In this document: in pieces, positions 1 to 5,321 of the stretch
Layout of the letters: each line of letters starts with the position of its first letter
How positions within the stretch are numbered: position 1 is the stretch's first letter
DNA from: Anaerolineales bacterium Chloro_02
GTDB taxonomy: Bacteria > Chloroflexota > Anaerolineae > Anaerolineales > Anaerolineaceae
Direction of reading: 5' to 3'
Assembly: GCA_001603765.1 (NCBI GenBank)
Contig: LUZV01000236.1
Coordinates: 1 to 5,728, forward strand
Length of the DNA stretch: 5,728 nucleotides
The notes under the pieces: model-generated
Databases searched by the model: none
What the model saw: only the letters and a program-made list of their open reading frames with translations
Told to the model about the DNA's origin: nothing
Made by a program: the position numbers and the translations under genes

Positions 1-1127
1 ATTTTCTGAATTGTGCGTCGGGCATATTCGTTAAATTCACTCCATATTGGATTCTGACCTATTTGCTTCTCTTCGACATTGAGATAATGGACTAAATTCG
101 GAGAGGTGATTCCATACTTGGTTGAACAGATGGAAAGTAGTTCATAGTAGAGATCAAAAGCAGTTTTGAAGAGAGTCTTATTAAGTGCATATTCAGATTC
201 TAATCCATCTCTCTCTTTTGTTGGCTTGAATGAACGACTATTCATGGTAAAAGGGATATTTATGTAGTCTGATGTTTCCACCAATGGCAAACTTACAAAC
301 AGTTTTGGTATGTTCTGGAGATTTATGACTTGTCCATCTACTACCAAAAAAGCGATCTGTACGGAAGATTCCTGGTCGGATGCCATAAAGACAGTTTTAT
401 CGTTGGCCTGGAACACGTAAACACCTGAAGCGTCTGACTGAAAAACTTTGATGCATTCTTTTCCGTTTACAGATATGCAGTTCAAGTTATTGTATACAAG
501 GACAAAGGGAAGAGTCGTATCAAGTTCTTTGATCCCAATACTTACAGCATCGGCTGCCAGTCCCTCGGAGTACGAATAACTATATTCAGTCCACAAATCC
601 CCATCGTCTGGCTCAACAGACTTTGCTTCATTGAGTTGGGAAAAGCAGCTCTCAATTCCATCCGATATCTGCGCAGGGTCATCACTTTCTCTATCAACAG
701 CCATTTTGAACTGATGGACAGAGCCGTCATGCTGCCTGATAATGTATCCTCGAACAGCAACTGATCTGCTGACTATATGGCTGACCAGGAATCCTGTTCC
801 GAACCTTCCAATGTAGTCAGACTCCGCAGAAAATGGCTTTGTTGAACCTCCATAGACTACTGCGCTGATTTCCTCCGGAGTAAAAGGGCCGCCATTGTGT
901 CTAAACAAAAACATTCCTTCACCGTATTCGATCTCAATTCGCAAGAAGGGATTTGACCTTGCAGTGGCGGCATCGATTGCGTTTTGGATCAACTCAAAAA
1001 TCCATCTTCGCTTGGCAGTTTTCTGTCTATTGCCTCTCCATTCTCCAATTCCAGTCAAGATGTCAGTAACTGCCTTGTTTGTAACGTGAGCCATAGCTGC
1101 TGATTTTACTTCGTCGCCAATTCTCAT
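1..1127 (-). CDS. GHKL (Hsp90/sacsin-like) ATP-binding protein, 5' part only
   Basis: About 375 codons are open from the ATG at 1127 to the left edge with no stop, so the C-terminal part lies outside. The fold is shown by Bergerat ATP-site motifs: the N box ELIQNAID at residues 45-52 (Glu45, Asn49, Asp52), a G1-like box FRHNGGPF at 75-82, and a glycine lid IGRFGTGF at 106-113. The HNG form in place of the usual Asp-x-Gly, followed by GGSTKPF, is typical of the stand-alone sacsin/Hsp90-like ATPases rather than of histidine kinases, gyrase or MutL. No phosphoacceptor or membrane segment is seen. The start is supported by AGGAGG at 1132-1137, four bases upstream. The gene is AT-richer than those to its right. 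Proteins with this ATPase often have large C-terminal regions and some occur in defence islands, but the substrate cannot be told from this fragment. The ATPase assignment is firm; any role is open. Confidence 0.85.
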   Translation of the reverse strand, partial: MRIGDEVKSAAMAHVTNKAVTDILTGIGEWRGNRQKTAKRRWIFELIQNAIDAATARSNPFLRIEIEYGEGMFLFRHNGGPFTPEEISAVVYGGSTKPFSAESDYIGRFGTGFLVSHIVSRSVAVRGYIIRQHDGSVHQFKMAVDRESDDPAQISDGIESCFSQLNEAKSVEPDDGDLWTEYSYSYSEGLAADAVSIGIKELDTTLPFVLVYNNLNCISVNGKECIKVFQSDASGVYVFQANDKTVFMASDQESSVQIAFLVVDGQVINLQNIPKLFVSLPLVETSDYINIPFTMNSRSFKPTKERDGLESEYALNKTLFKTAFDLYYELLSICSTKYGITSPNLVHYLNVEEKQIGQNPIWSEFNEYARRTIQK

Positions 1128-1309
1128 ATCCCCTCCTGGGACAGGCAAAGCATCGCATCAATATCGGGATCTTGCGTAAAGTCGCATAGATCGGACTGCA
1201 ATTCAAGTAGCAGGGCAGAGAGATGGTAAAAAGTGCGAAAAATAGCGCTTACTCTCTGGTTGCCGGGATCGTACAGAAAAATCGTGTGCGTTTCAGTCTT
1301 GTCAAGTTC
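1124..1309 (-). CDS. possible small ORF overlapping the GHKL gene start; start codon missing
   Basis: A 61-codon open frame ends in TGA at 1124-1126, and the first A and following bases form an ATGA overlap with the GHKL start, an arrangement typical of translationally coupled genes. Its Shine-Dalgarno for the GHKL gene lies inside its last codons. The peptide looks protein-like: an amphipathic helix-like stretch (NQRVSAIFRTFYHLSALLLE) followed by an acidic tail (DFTQDPDIDA). There is no ATG, GTG or TTG near its 5' end. It is preceded by an in-frame TGA (1310-1312), beyond which the same frame stays open to a TAA at 1433-1435. An ATG at 1311-1313 lies in another frame and meets a stop after three codons, so one base change or indel there could repair the gene. 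It may be a frameshifted or nonsense-interrupted gene, or chance. I do not recognise a family. Confidence 0.35.
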   Translation of the reverse strand, partial: ELDKTETHTIFLYDPGNQRVSAIFRTFYHLSALLLELQSDLCDFTQDPDIDAMLCLSQEGI

Positions 1310-1586
1310 TCATTTAGAATGCCAACCTACACGTTCACCGATTCGTCCATTCTGCAGCGACACTTGGGGATATGCCCATGGCCCATCCCTGTGAGAGTTA
1401 TGAGCAATAATATCAATCCGGGTATGGTAAACTTAAGTACAATCGAATTACATCGTATTTGGAAACCCGATTAGAACATCTCGACAAAATGGCTGTGCTT
1501 TTCACATGCCGTGTACTTTTGCTAATCTTTAATGTTGCGGATATCCTTTTTCAGGGATCAAGAAGTCAGGGTGACTCTCCTTACCC
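1310..1586. other. AT-rich intergenic stretch, no defended gene
   Basis: On the minus strand, bases 1313-1432 form 40 open codons in the same frame as the small ORF at 1124-1309, separated from it only by the TGA at 1310-1312. It could be an upstream piece of one broken gene, but it too lacks a convincing start. On the plus strand a weak promoter-like pair, TTCACA (1501-1506) and TGCTAATCT (1520-1528, extended -10 form), could serve the rightward genes. It matches consensus poorly. No RNA gene, terminal inverted repeat or transposase was seen. Confidence 0.3.
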
Positions 1587-1823
1587 TTGAACTTCCGAAA
1601 ACCCAAAAGCTTGCCACGTCCAGACCATCCATCAACAAAATCAAAGCCGGATGCGGGTTTCGCTTCCAACGAAAAGGGACGCCGCTTTATCGTTCCCATC
1701 GAAGATTATCCGGTTTATAAAAAACGGCGGGCAATAAAGAAAACCGTGCCCATGTTTGTCCGGCTGTTCCCGCGCCGGCTCGAAGTCCCTCGTCACGACC
1801 GCCTCAAGAAGGTGCAACCATGA
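1587..1823 (+). CDS. possible small basic protein coupled to the first acetyltransferase gene
   Basis: A 78-codon frame runs from TTG at 1587 to a TGA that overlaps the next gene's ATG (ATGA, 1820-1823). From about 1650 onward its third codon positions are mostly G or C, as in the neighbouring acetyltransferase genes, which argues for real coding in the 3' two thirds. The product is rich in Lys and Arg (RFIVPIEDYPVYKKRRAIKK near residues 33-52) and has no cysteine, signal peptide or membrane segment. The TTG start is weakly supported: an AGGGTGA at 1567-1573 is 13 bases away. An in-frame TTG at 1611 is an alternative start. It may also be the tail of a gene truncated at the composition boundary near 1.6 kb. 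I do not recognise the family. Confidence 0.4.
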   Translation: MNFRKPKSLPRPDHPSTKSKPDAGFASNEKGRRFIVPIEDYPVYKKRRAIKKTVPMFVRLFPRRLEVPRHDRLKKVQP

Positions 1824-2287
1824 TTCGTCCGTTTAGCGGGATTGATTTGCATGTGCTTCGTCGCATGATTTGCGAAACCATCGATGTTTCCTATTCGGGG
1901 GTCTATCCTCCTCGTGCGGTCGATTTCTTTAAGGAATACCATGCGGTGGAGAAAATTGCCGAGCGAAGTGCGGCCGGGGAAATATTGGTGCTGGTATCCG
2001 AACAAGACGGTGCCATCCTGGCGACCGGAGCTTTGGTGGACTCCGAGATCGTCGGGGTTTTTGTGCGGCCCGATCAGCAGCGGCACGGGTACGGGAAGGC
2101 CGTCATGGCCGAGCTTGAAAAAAAGGCGAGAGCGAAAGGGTTGTCGGAAGTCAGCCTGAGCGTTTCACTGCCGTCGAGAACGTTCTACGAACATCTCGGC
2201 TATGATGTCCTCGACGAATGCGCCATTGACGTCGGGGAAGGGGAGTTCCTCAAATTCTGGCCGGGGAAAAAGGTGTTGCGGCCCTAA
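1820..2287 (+). CDS. GNAT-family N-acetyltransferase (first of two)
   Basis: This 155-residue protein has the full length of a single-domain GNAT enzyme, which transfers an acetyl group from acetyl-CoA to an amine. The acetyl-CoA pyrophosphate-binding motif A is plain: FVRPDQQRHGYGKAVM at about residues 81-96, with the Q-x-x-G-x-G signature at Gln87, Gly90 and Gly92 after strand beta-4 (SEIVGV). The motif B region SRTFYEHLGYDV (119-130) carries the usual Tyr and Leu-Gly-Tyr/Phe turn. AGAAGG lies 7 bases before the ATG at 1820. The start overlaps the stop of the preceding small ORF, and the second GNAT gene begins 26 bases after this stop, so they are probably one transcript. The protein should be cytoplasmic. 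The sequence does not reveal the substrate; small molecules, peptides or a protein N-terminus are all possible for this family. Confidence 0.9.
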   Translation: MIRPFSGIDLHVLRRMICETIDVSYSGVYPPRAVDFFKEYHAVEKIAERSAAGEILVLVSEQDGAILATGALVDSEIVGVFVRPDQQRHGYGKAVMAELEKKARAKGLSEVSLSVSLPSRTFYEHLGYDVLDECAIDVGEGEFLKFWPGKKVLRP

Positions 2288-2313
2288 AAACGCATGGCAG
2301 GTAGAGAGCGGGT

Positions 2314-2766
2314 ATGGCAACCGTGGAGAGCGTGAAAACGGCGGGCGACGCCGCGGAAATGGACGAACTTCTTTGGAGTGTCCTGTGGCGGTCCCTCGGC
2401 CTTCCGCGCGATATCCGAAGCCAATTCCATATCGACGGTGAGAAGGTCGAGCTGGCGGCCGGGGAAGACGGCCGGATTGTGGGCGGGTTGGTTGCGGTAT
2501 GGACCGCCGGCGACGAGATGGAACTGAGACATCTGGCGGTCGTTTCCGGCGCTCAACGGAGAGGCGTCGGCCGCCGTCTTGTGGCTGAACTCTGCCGCAT
2601 CGCATCGGTTGGGAAGTGCCGTCGGATTCATACCATCACACGGAACACGTCGGCGGACTTCTTCAGAAAAATCGGATTTCGACCCGCGCCGGGACGCGCC
2701 CCCCAACATCCGGTATTCCTGGAGCACGGCATCGTATTTGAACTCATGGAAAAAATCGTGGAATAA
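2314..2766 (+). CDS. GNAT-family N-acetyltransferase (second of two)
   Basis: A 150-residue single-domain GNAT protein. Strand beta-4 (EMELRHLAVV, residues 68-77) leads into motif A GAQRRGVGRRLV (79-90), with Gln81, Gly84 and Gly86 in the Q-x-x-G-x-G positions. The C-terminal motif ADFFRKIGFRP (114-124) is the normal motif B segment. It is clearly diverged from the first GNAT protein outside these motifs, so this is not a recent duplication. The Shine-Dalgarno is poor (GAGAG about 7 bases upstream), so translation may depend partly on coupling to the gene 26 bases upstream. An ATG at 2294 is out of frame. The stop at 2764-2766 is followed at once by a terminator hairpin, making this the last gene of the rightward unit. 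The substrate cannot be assigned. Confidence 0.88.
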   Translation: MATVESVKTAGDAAEMDELLWSVLWRSLGLPRDIRSQFHIDGEKVELAAGEDGRIVGGLVAVWTAGDEMELRHLAVVSGAQRRGVGRRLVAELCRIASVGKCRRIHTITRNTSADFFRKIGFRPAPGRAPQHPVFLEHGIVFELMEKIVE

Positions 2767-2770
2767 AACC

Positions 2771-2802
2771 CTTCAGCGGACGGCGGGGCGCCGCCGCTGA
2801 AG
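2771..2802. terminator. hairpin terminator between convergent genes
   Basis: The arms CTTCAGCGG (2771-2779) and CCGCTGAAG (2794-2802) pair perfectly. The inner arms CGGCG/CGCCG (2781-2785, 2789-2793) continue the stem after one bulged A, closing on a GGG loop. On the plus side the stem is followed by AGAGAAATTTT. On the minus side it is followed by GGTTTT. It sits 4 bases past the second GNAT stop and 60 bases past the CstB-like stop, so it can serve both directions. The short T tracts make it a moderate intrinsic terminator. Confidence 0.75.
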
Positions 2803-2862
2803 AGAGAAATTTTGCCGCCGTGTCGCCGGACGAACACCTCCCCGAAGGCCCGGCACCAGGGA

Positions 2863-4245
2863 TCAGCGTACCAGGTCGTATCCGGCGTGGCTCCAGGCGA
2901 AGAGCCCTCCGGCCAGGGAATACACCTGGCCGTATCCCTTTTGCTGCAGGTAGGAGGCAACGATGTTGGACCGGTAGCCGGTGCCGCAGTTTACAACCAT
3001 TTCCTCCTGCCGGGACACGTCGAAACGGTTGTCCATGATTTCAGTCAGGGGAACGTGGGCCGCACCCTGAATATGGCCCTGGCCCCATTCCGCCGGGGTG
3101 CGCACGTCGATCAGGCGCTTGAGCGAGCCGCGGTCCAACCTGGTTTTCAACTCATGGACCGACAGTTGTGCGAGCTTGTCCACCCGCCTGCCGGAAAACA
3201 GCCAGGAACTGATCCCTCCGGACAAATAGCCGTAAATGTTGTCGTAGCCGATGCGGTGCAGTTCGGTGCACATGGCGTCGTAGCGCTCCCGGTCGTCCAC
3301 CACCAGCAGCAGGTCGGCATTGGGCTCCACTACCATCCCCACCCAGTTGGCGAGCTGTTTTTCAAAGCCGATGTTGAGCGATCCGGGGATATGAAAGCCG
3401 CCGAAAGCGGCGGTATCGCGGGTATCGATGACCACGGCCCCCTGTTCCATGCGCTGCTCGAACTGTTCGGCCGACATGGCCAGGTCCAGCGGGCATCGTT
3501 CCAGCAGGGGCGCTCCCTGGGCATTGGTCCGGATGATGTGGGAAAAGCTCTTGGGCCTGGCGGGGAATCCGCGGCTCATCTCGGCCCTGAAATCCTCGAA
3601 TGATTTAAACTGCAGCATCGGGTTGTTGCGGCGCTCGAACCCCAGGGTGGAACTCGTCTTGGAGCTCATCCCCCGGCCGCACAACGACCCCATTCCGTGC
3701 GCGGGGAAAACCTCGAGATGATCGGGAAATGCCGCCAGCTTCACGTAGAGCGAATGGTAGAGGTTTTGAACCTGTTCGCCCAGGACTTCTTCACCGGCCA
3801 GGTCGGGACGTCCGATATCGCCCACAAAGAGCAAGTCTCCCGTGAGGATCATCCACGGCTCCCCGGAACGGGACTTGTCGGTGACCAGCAGCGAAATGGA
3901 ATGGGGCGTGTGCCCCGGCGTGTCGAGCACCTCCAGTTTGGCGTTCCCGATTTCAATGACCGACCCTTCCTCGAGCTTTTGATGCTCGTACGCCACGGGA
4001 GAATTTTCCTGGATCCAGATATTCGCGCGGGTATAGGAGCGCAGTTCCTGGCTGCCGCTCAGGTGGTCGGCGTGGATGTGGGTGTCGATGATATGGGTGA
4101 TCTTCATGCCTTCGTCTCTGGCAATGTCCAGATAGTCCTGCACGTCACGCTTGGGATCCACGACCGCCATGGCCTTGGCGGCAGGGCAGCCGATGACGTA
4201 TGAAAAGCACCCCAGGCCGGGTACGGTGATTTGCTTGAAGTACAT
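2863..4245 (-). CDS. cstB: CstB-like persulfide dioxygenase-sulfurtransferase (MBL + pseudorhodanese + rhodanese)
   Basis: The 460-residue protein has three domains. Residues 1-245 are an ETHE1-type metallo-beta-lactamase fold with THIHADH (His56, His58, Asp60, His61), TPGH (His112), TGDLLF (Asp137) and PAH (His183), the set expected for a mononuclear Fe(II) persulfide dioxygenase. Residues 255-355 form a rhodanese fold whose active-site cysteine position reads VVDDRER (315-321), so it should be inactive. Residues 365-460 form a second rhodanese with CGTGYR (Cys420-Arg425), an intact persulfide loop. This order matches S. aureus CstB, which oxidises low-molecular-weight persulfides to thiosulfate. 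The start at 4245 is chosen because AAGGAG (4254-4259) lies 8 bases upstream and the ETHE1 fold begins here; the frame is open further upstream but unsupported. It follows the peroxiredoxin gene on the same strand. The symbol is by architecture, not proven orthology. Confidence 0.9.
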   Translation of the reverse strand: MYFKQITVPGLGCFSYVIGCPAAKAMAVVDPKRDVQDYLDIARDEGMKITHIIDTHIHADHLSGSQELRSYTRANIWIQENSPVAYEHQKLEEGSVIEIGNAKLEVLDTPGHTPHSISLLVTDKSRSGEPWMILTGDLLFVGDIGRPDLAGEEVLGEQVQNLYHSLYVKLAAFPDHLEVFPAHGMGSLCGRGMSSKTSSTLGFERRNNPMLQFKSFEDFRAEMSRGFPARPKSFSHIIRTNAQGAPLLERCPLDLAMSAEQFEQRMEQGAVVIDTRDTAAFGGFHIPGSLNIGFEKQLANWVGMVVEPNADLLLVVDDRERYDAMCTELHRIGYDNIYGYLSGGISSWLFSGRRVDKLAQLSVHELKTRLDRGSLKRLIDVRTPAEWGQGHIQGAAHVPLTEIMDNRFDVSRQEEMVVNCGTGYRSNIVASYLQQKGYGQVYSLAGGLFAWSHAGYDLVR

Positions 4246-4253
4246 GCTTTCCG

Positions 4254-4259
4254 CTCCTT
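4254..4259 (-). promoter_or_regulatory. ribosome binding site fixing the CstB-like start
   Basis: AAGGAG on the minus strand, 8 bases before the ATG at 4245. It decides against the in-frame codons that stay open up to 4416, which would overlap the end of the peroxiredoxin gene and add a low-complexity, non-conserved leader. Confidence 0.8.
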
Positions 4260-4338
4260 TGTTTTCGGCCCGCGCCGACTGCTTGGGAAACTGCCTTTGC
4301 GGGCGCCAAGCCCGGAGGTTTGAAAAATCCGGACAAGA

Positions 4339-4377
4339 GGCACGCATTCGCTGCATGGATTCCGGCGAATGCGCGCC
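4339..4377 (-). terminator. long hairpin between peroxiredoxin and CstB-like genes (attenuator or weak terminator)
   Basis: CGCATTCGC (4343-4351) and GCGAATGCG (4365-4373) are perfect 9-base arms with a 13-base loop. In the minus-strand transcript the stem continues through a G-U pair and three more pairs to 4339/4377, giving 13 pairs. It begins 9 bases after the peroxiredoxin stop. The bases that follow (TCTTGTCC, then TTTTT only 12 bases on) are a poor U tract. It may therefore lower read-through into the CstB-like gene, or protect the upstream mRNA, rather than stop transcription fully. Confidence 0.5.
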
Positions 4378-4385
4378 CCCGTTGC

Positions 4386-5039
4386 CTATTTCTTCAGAGG
4401 CCGGTGGCAGAACCACCAGTCATAGTTGTCGTATTGCTTCTTACGTTCCTTGGCCGCCTTCTCGTCCGTGGGCGGGGGAACGATCACCCTGTCTCCCAGG
4501 AGTTCGTTGTTCGGCCAGCCCGCCGGCATGGCAACCCCTTCTTTGTCCGAAATCTGGAGGGCCTGTACGGCACGAAGGATCTCGTCCATATTCCGGCCCA
4601 GTTCCTGCGGGTAGTACAGAATGAGCCGGACTTTGCTTTCCGGGTCCACTACGAAAACAGCCCGGACGGTGTTGGTCCCCTTGTTGGGATGCAGCATTCC
4701 CAGTTTGCTGGCGATGGCATCACCGGCGGCAATGATCGGGAATTTGATGGTCACATCGAGTTTTTCATCGATCCACTCGCCCCACTTCATGTGAGAGAAA
4801 ACCTGGTCGACGGACATGCCGATGAGTTTGCAGTTGAGTTTTTCAAACTCATCGAACCTTTTTTGAAAGGCGACAAACTCCGTGGTGCACACCGGTGTGT
4901 AATCCGCGGGATGGCTGAAGAGCACAAACCAGGATCCTTTGAGATCCGCGGGGATGTTCATGGGGCCATGAGTGGTCATCACCTTGATCTCGGGAAAAGT
5001 GTCGCCCAACAGGGGCATGCTGTAACTTGATTGTTCCAT
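4386..5039 (-). CDS. Prx6-type peroxiredoxin (AhpC/TSA family)
   Basis: A 217-residue thiol peroxidase that reduces hydrogen peroxide and organic hydroperoxides in the cytoplasm. The catalytic PxxxTxxC motif is SHPADYTPVCTTEF, with Pro44, Thr48 and peroxidatic Cys51. The conserved Arg126 (TVRAVFVVDP) and the Prx6 signature YPQELGRN (143-150) follow, and the C-terminal dimerisation domain with MPAGW and WWFCHRP is complete. The length fits the Prx6 group. A C-terminal Cys211 in WWFC lies where archaeal Prx6-like enzymes carry resolving cysteines, so it may be a 2-Cys enzyme in practice; Cys70 is a third cysteine. The start at 5039 is set by GGAGG at 5047-5051, 7 bases upstream, and by the normal Prx N-terminus. 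A PerR-type gene lies upstream and the CstB-like gene downstream on the same strand. Control by that regulator is plausible but unproven. Confidence 0.93.
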   Translation of the reverse strand: MEQSSYSMPLLGDTFPEIKVMTTHGPMNIPADLKGSWFVLFSHPADYTPVCTTEFVAFQKRFDEFEKLNCKLIGMSVDQVFSHMKWGEWIDEKLDVTIKFPIIAAGDAIASKLGMLHPNKGTNTVRAVFVVDPESKVRLILYYPQELGRNMDEILRAVQALQISDKEGVAMPAGWPNNELLGDRVIVPPPTDEKAAKERKKQYDNYDWWFCHRPLKK

Positions 5040-5046
5040 CTTTTTT

Positions 5047-5051
5047 CCTCC
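5047..5051 (-). promoter_or_regulatory. ribosome binding site fixing the peroxiredoxin start
   Basis: GGAGG on the minus strand followed by seven bases and the ATG at 5039. The frame is open for 61 more codons upstream to 5222, but that stretch looks like untranslated leader full of inverted repeats. Confidence 0.8.
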
Positions 5052-5076
5052 ATTAGATTGATTTTTCTGATGATTC

Positions 5077-5104
5077 GACAACCGTTCCCAACAAGGCGGT
5101 TGTC
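5077..5104 (-). promoter_or_regulatory. 8-bp inverted repeat in the peroxiredoxin leader
   Basis: GACAACCG (5077-5084) and CGGTTGTC (5097-5104) are perfect complements with a 12-base spacer, ending 38 bases before the peroxiredoxin ATG. It could be a regulator's operator or an mRNA hairpin. It does not resemble the TTATAATnATTATAA PerR box of Bacillus. Confidence 0.45.
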
Positions 5105-5123
5105 CCTGCTTGCTCGTTGACTT

Positions 5124-5147
5124 CCGATCATCCTGGCGGTTGATCGG
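5124..5147 (-). promoter_or_regulatory. 7-bp inverted repeat upstream of peroxiredoxin
   Basis: CCGATCA (5124-5130) and TGATCGG (5141-5147) are perfect complements with a 10-base spacer. It is the second of several dyads in this gap. No clear -10/-35 pair could be placed relative to it, so operator versus RNA hairpin is undecided. Confidence 0.35.
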
Positions 5148-5165
5148 CAATGGCGGTCCATTGGT

Positions 5166-5197
5166 GGGCCGGCCCGTAAATCTTGCCATACCGGCAA
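5166..5197 (-). promoter_or_regulatory. two further short dyads in the gap
   Basis: GGGCCGGCCC (5166-5175) is a perfect 10-base palindrome. TTGCC (5183-5187) and GGCAA (5193-5197) flank a 5-base spacer. Each alone could be chance in GC-rich DNA; they are noted because they lie in line with the two longer dyads nearer the peroxiredoxin gene. Confidence 0.2.
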
Positions 5198-5274
5198 TCA
5201 AACCCGGCGCCTCTCCCGGCAACCCTGTGTTTCTGTAAAAGTTTTCGGAATTGTTGCATAAATTGTCATTTTAC

Positions 5275-5309
5275 CGGGCAGTTTGAAGCGGTCCGAGTCG
5301 GTCTGCCCG
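5275..5309 (-). terminator. possible weak terminator after the PerR-like gene
   Basis: CGGGCAG (5275-5281) and CTGCCCG (5303-5309) are 7-base arms around a 21-base loop that contains CCGACTCGG, itself nearly self-complementary. It starts 13 bases past the PerR-like stop. There is no U tract in the minus-strand direction (GTAAAATG follows), so any termination would be inefficient. Confidence 0.3.
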
Positions 5310-5321
5310 TGTTCCTGGAAT

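Noticed and set aside
1310..1312. In-frame TGA as a selenocysteine codon
   Set aside because: No clear SECIS-like hairpin is visible in the 40 bases after it in the minus-strand RNA, and the peptide resembles no known selenoprotein.
1223..1474. Plus-strand 83-codon frame with ATG and a GGGCAGAGAG sequence upstream
   Set aside because: It is antisense to the minus-strand small ORF, shows no recognisable family and has composition like a shadow frame. It cannot be fully excluded.
2812..3603. Long plus-strand open frame of 263 codons opposite the CstB-like gene
   Set aside because: A shadow of the GC-rich gene on the other strand; no domain is recognisable, while the minus-strand protein has complete catalytic motifs.
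4246..4416. N-terminal extension of the CstB-like protein by 57 codons
   Set aside because: The ATG at 4245 has a good Shine-Dalgarno and begins the conserved fold; the extension would overlap the end of the peroxiredoxin gene and cover a hairpin.
4320..5030. Plus-strand open frame of 236 codons opposite the peroxiredoxin gene
   Set aside because: It is antisense to a clear peroxiredoxin and has no family features of its own.
5040..5222. N-terminal extension of the peroxiredoxin by 61 codons
   Set aside because: The ATG at 5039 has GGAGG at good spacing and the standard Prx6 N-terminus; the upstream residues are non-conserved in type.
5040..5321. Bacillus-type PerR box (TTATAATnATTATAA)
   Set aside because: I scanned the gap on both strands and found no match close enough; only unrelated dyads are present.
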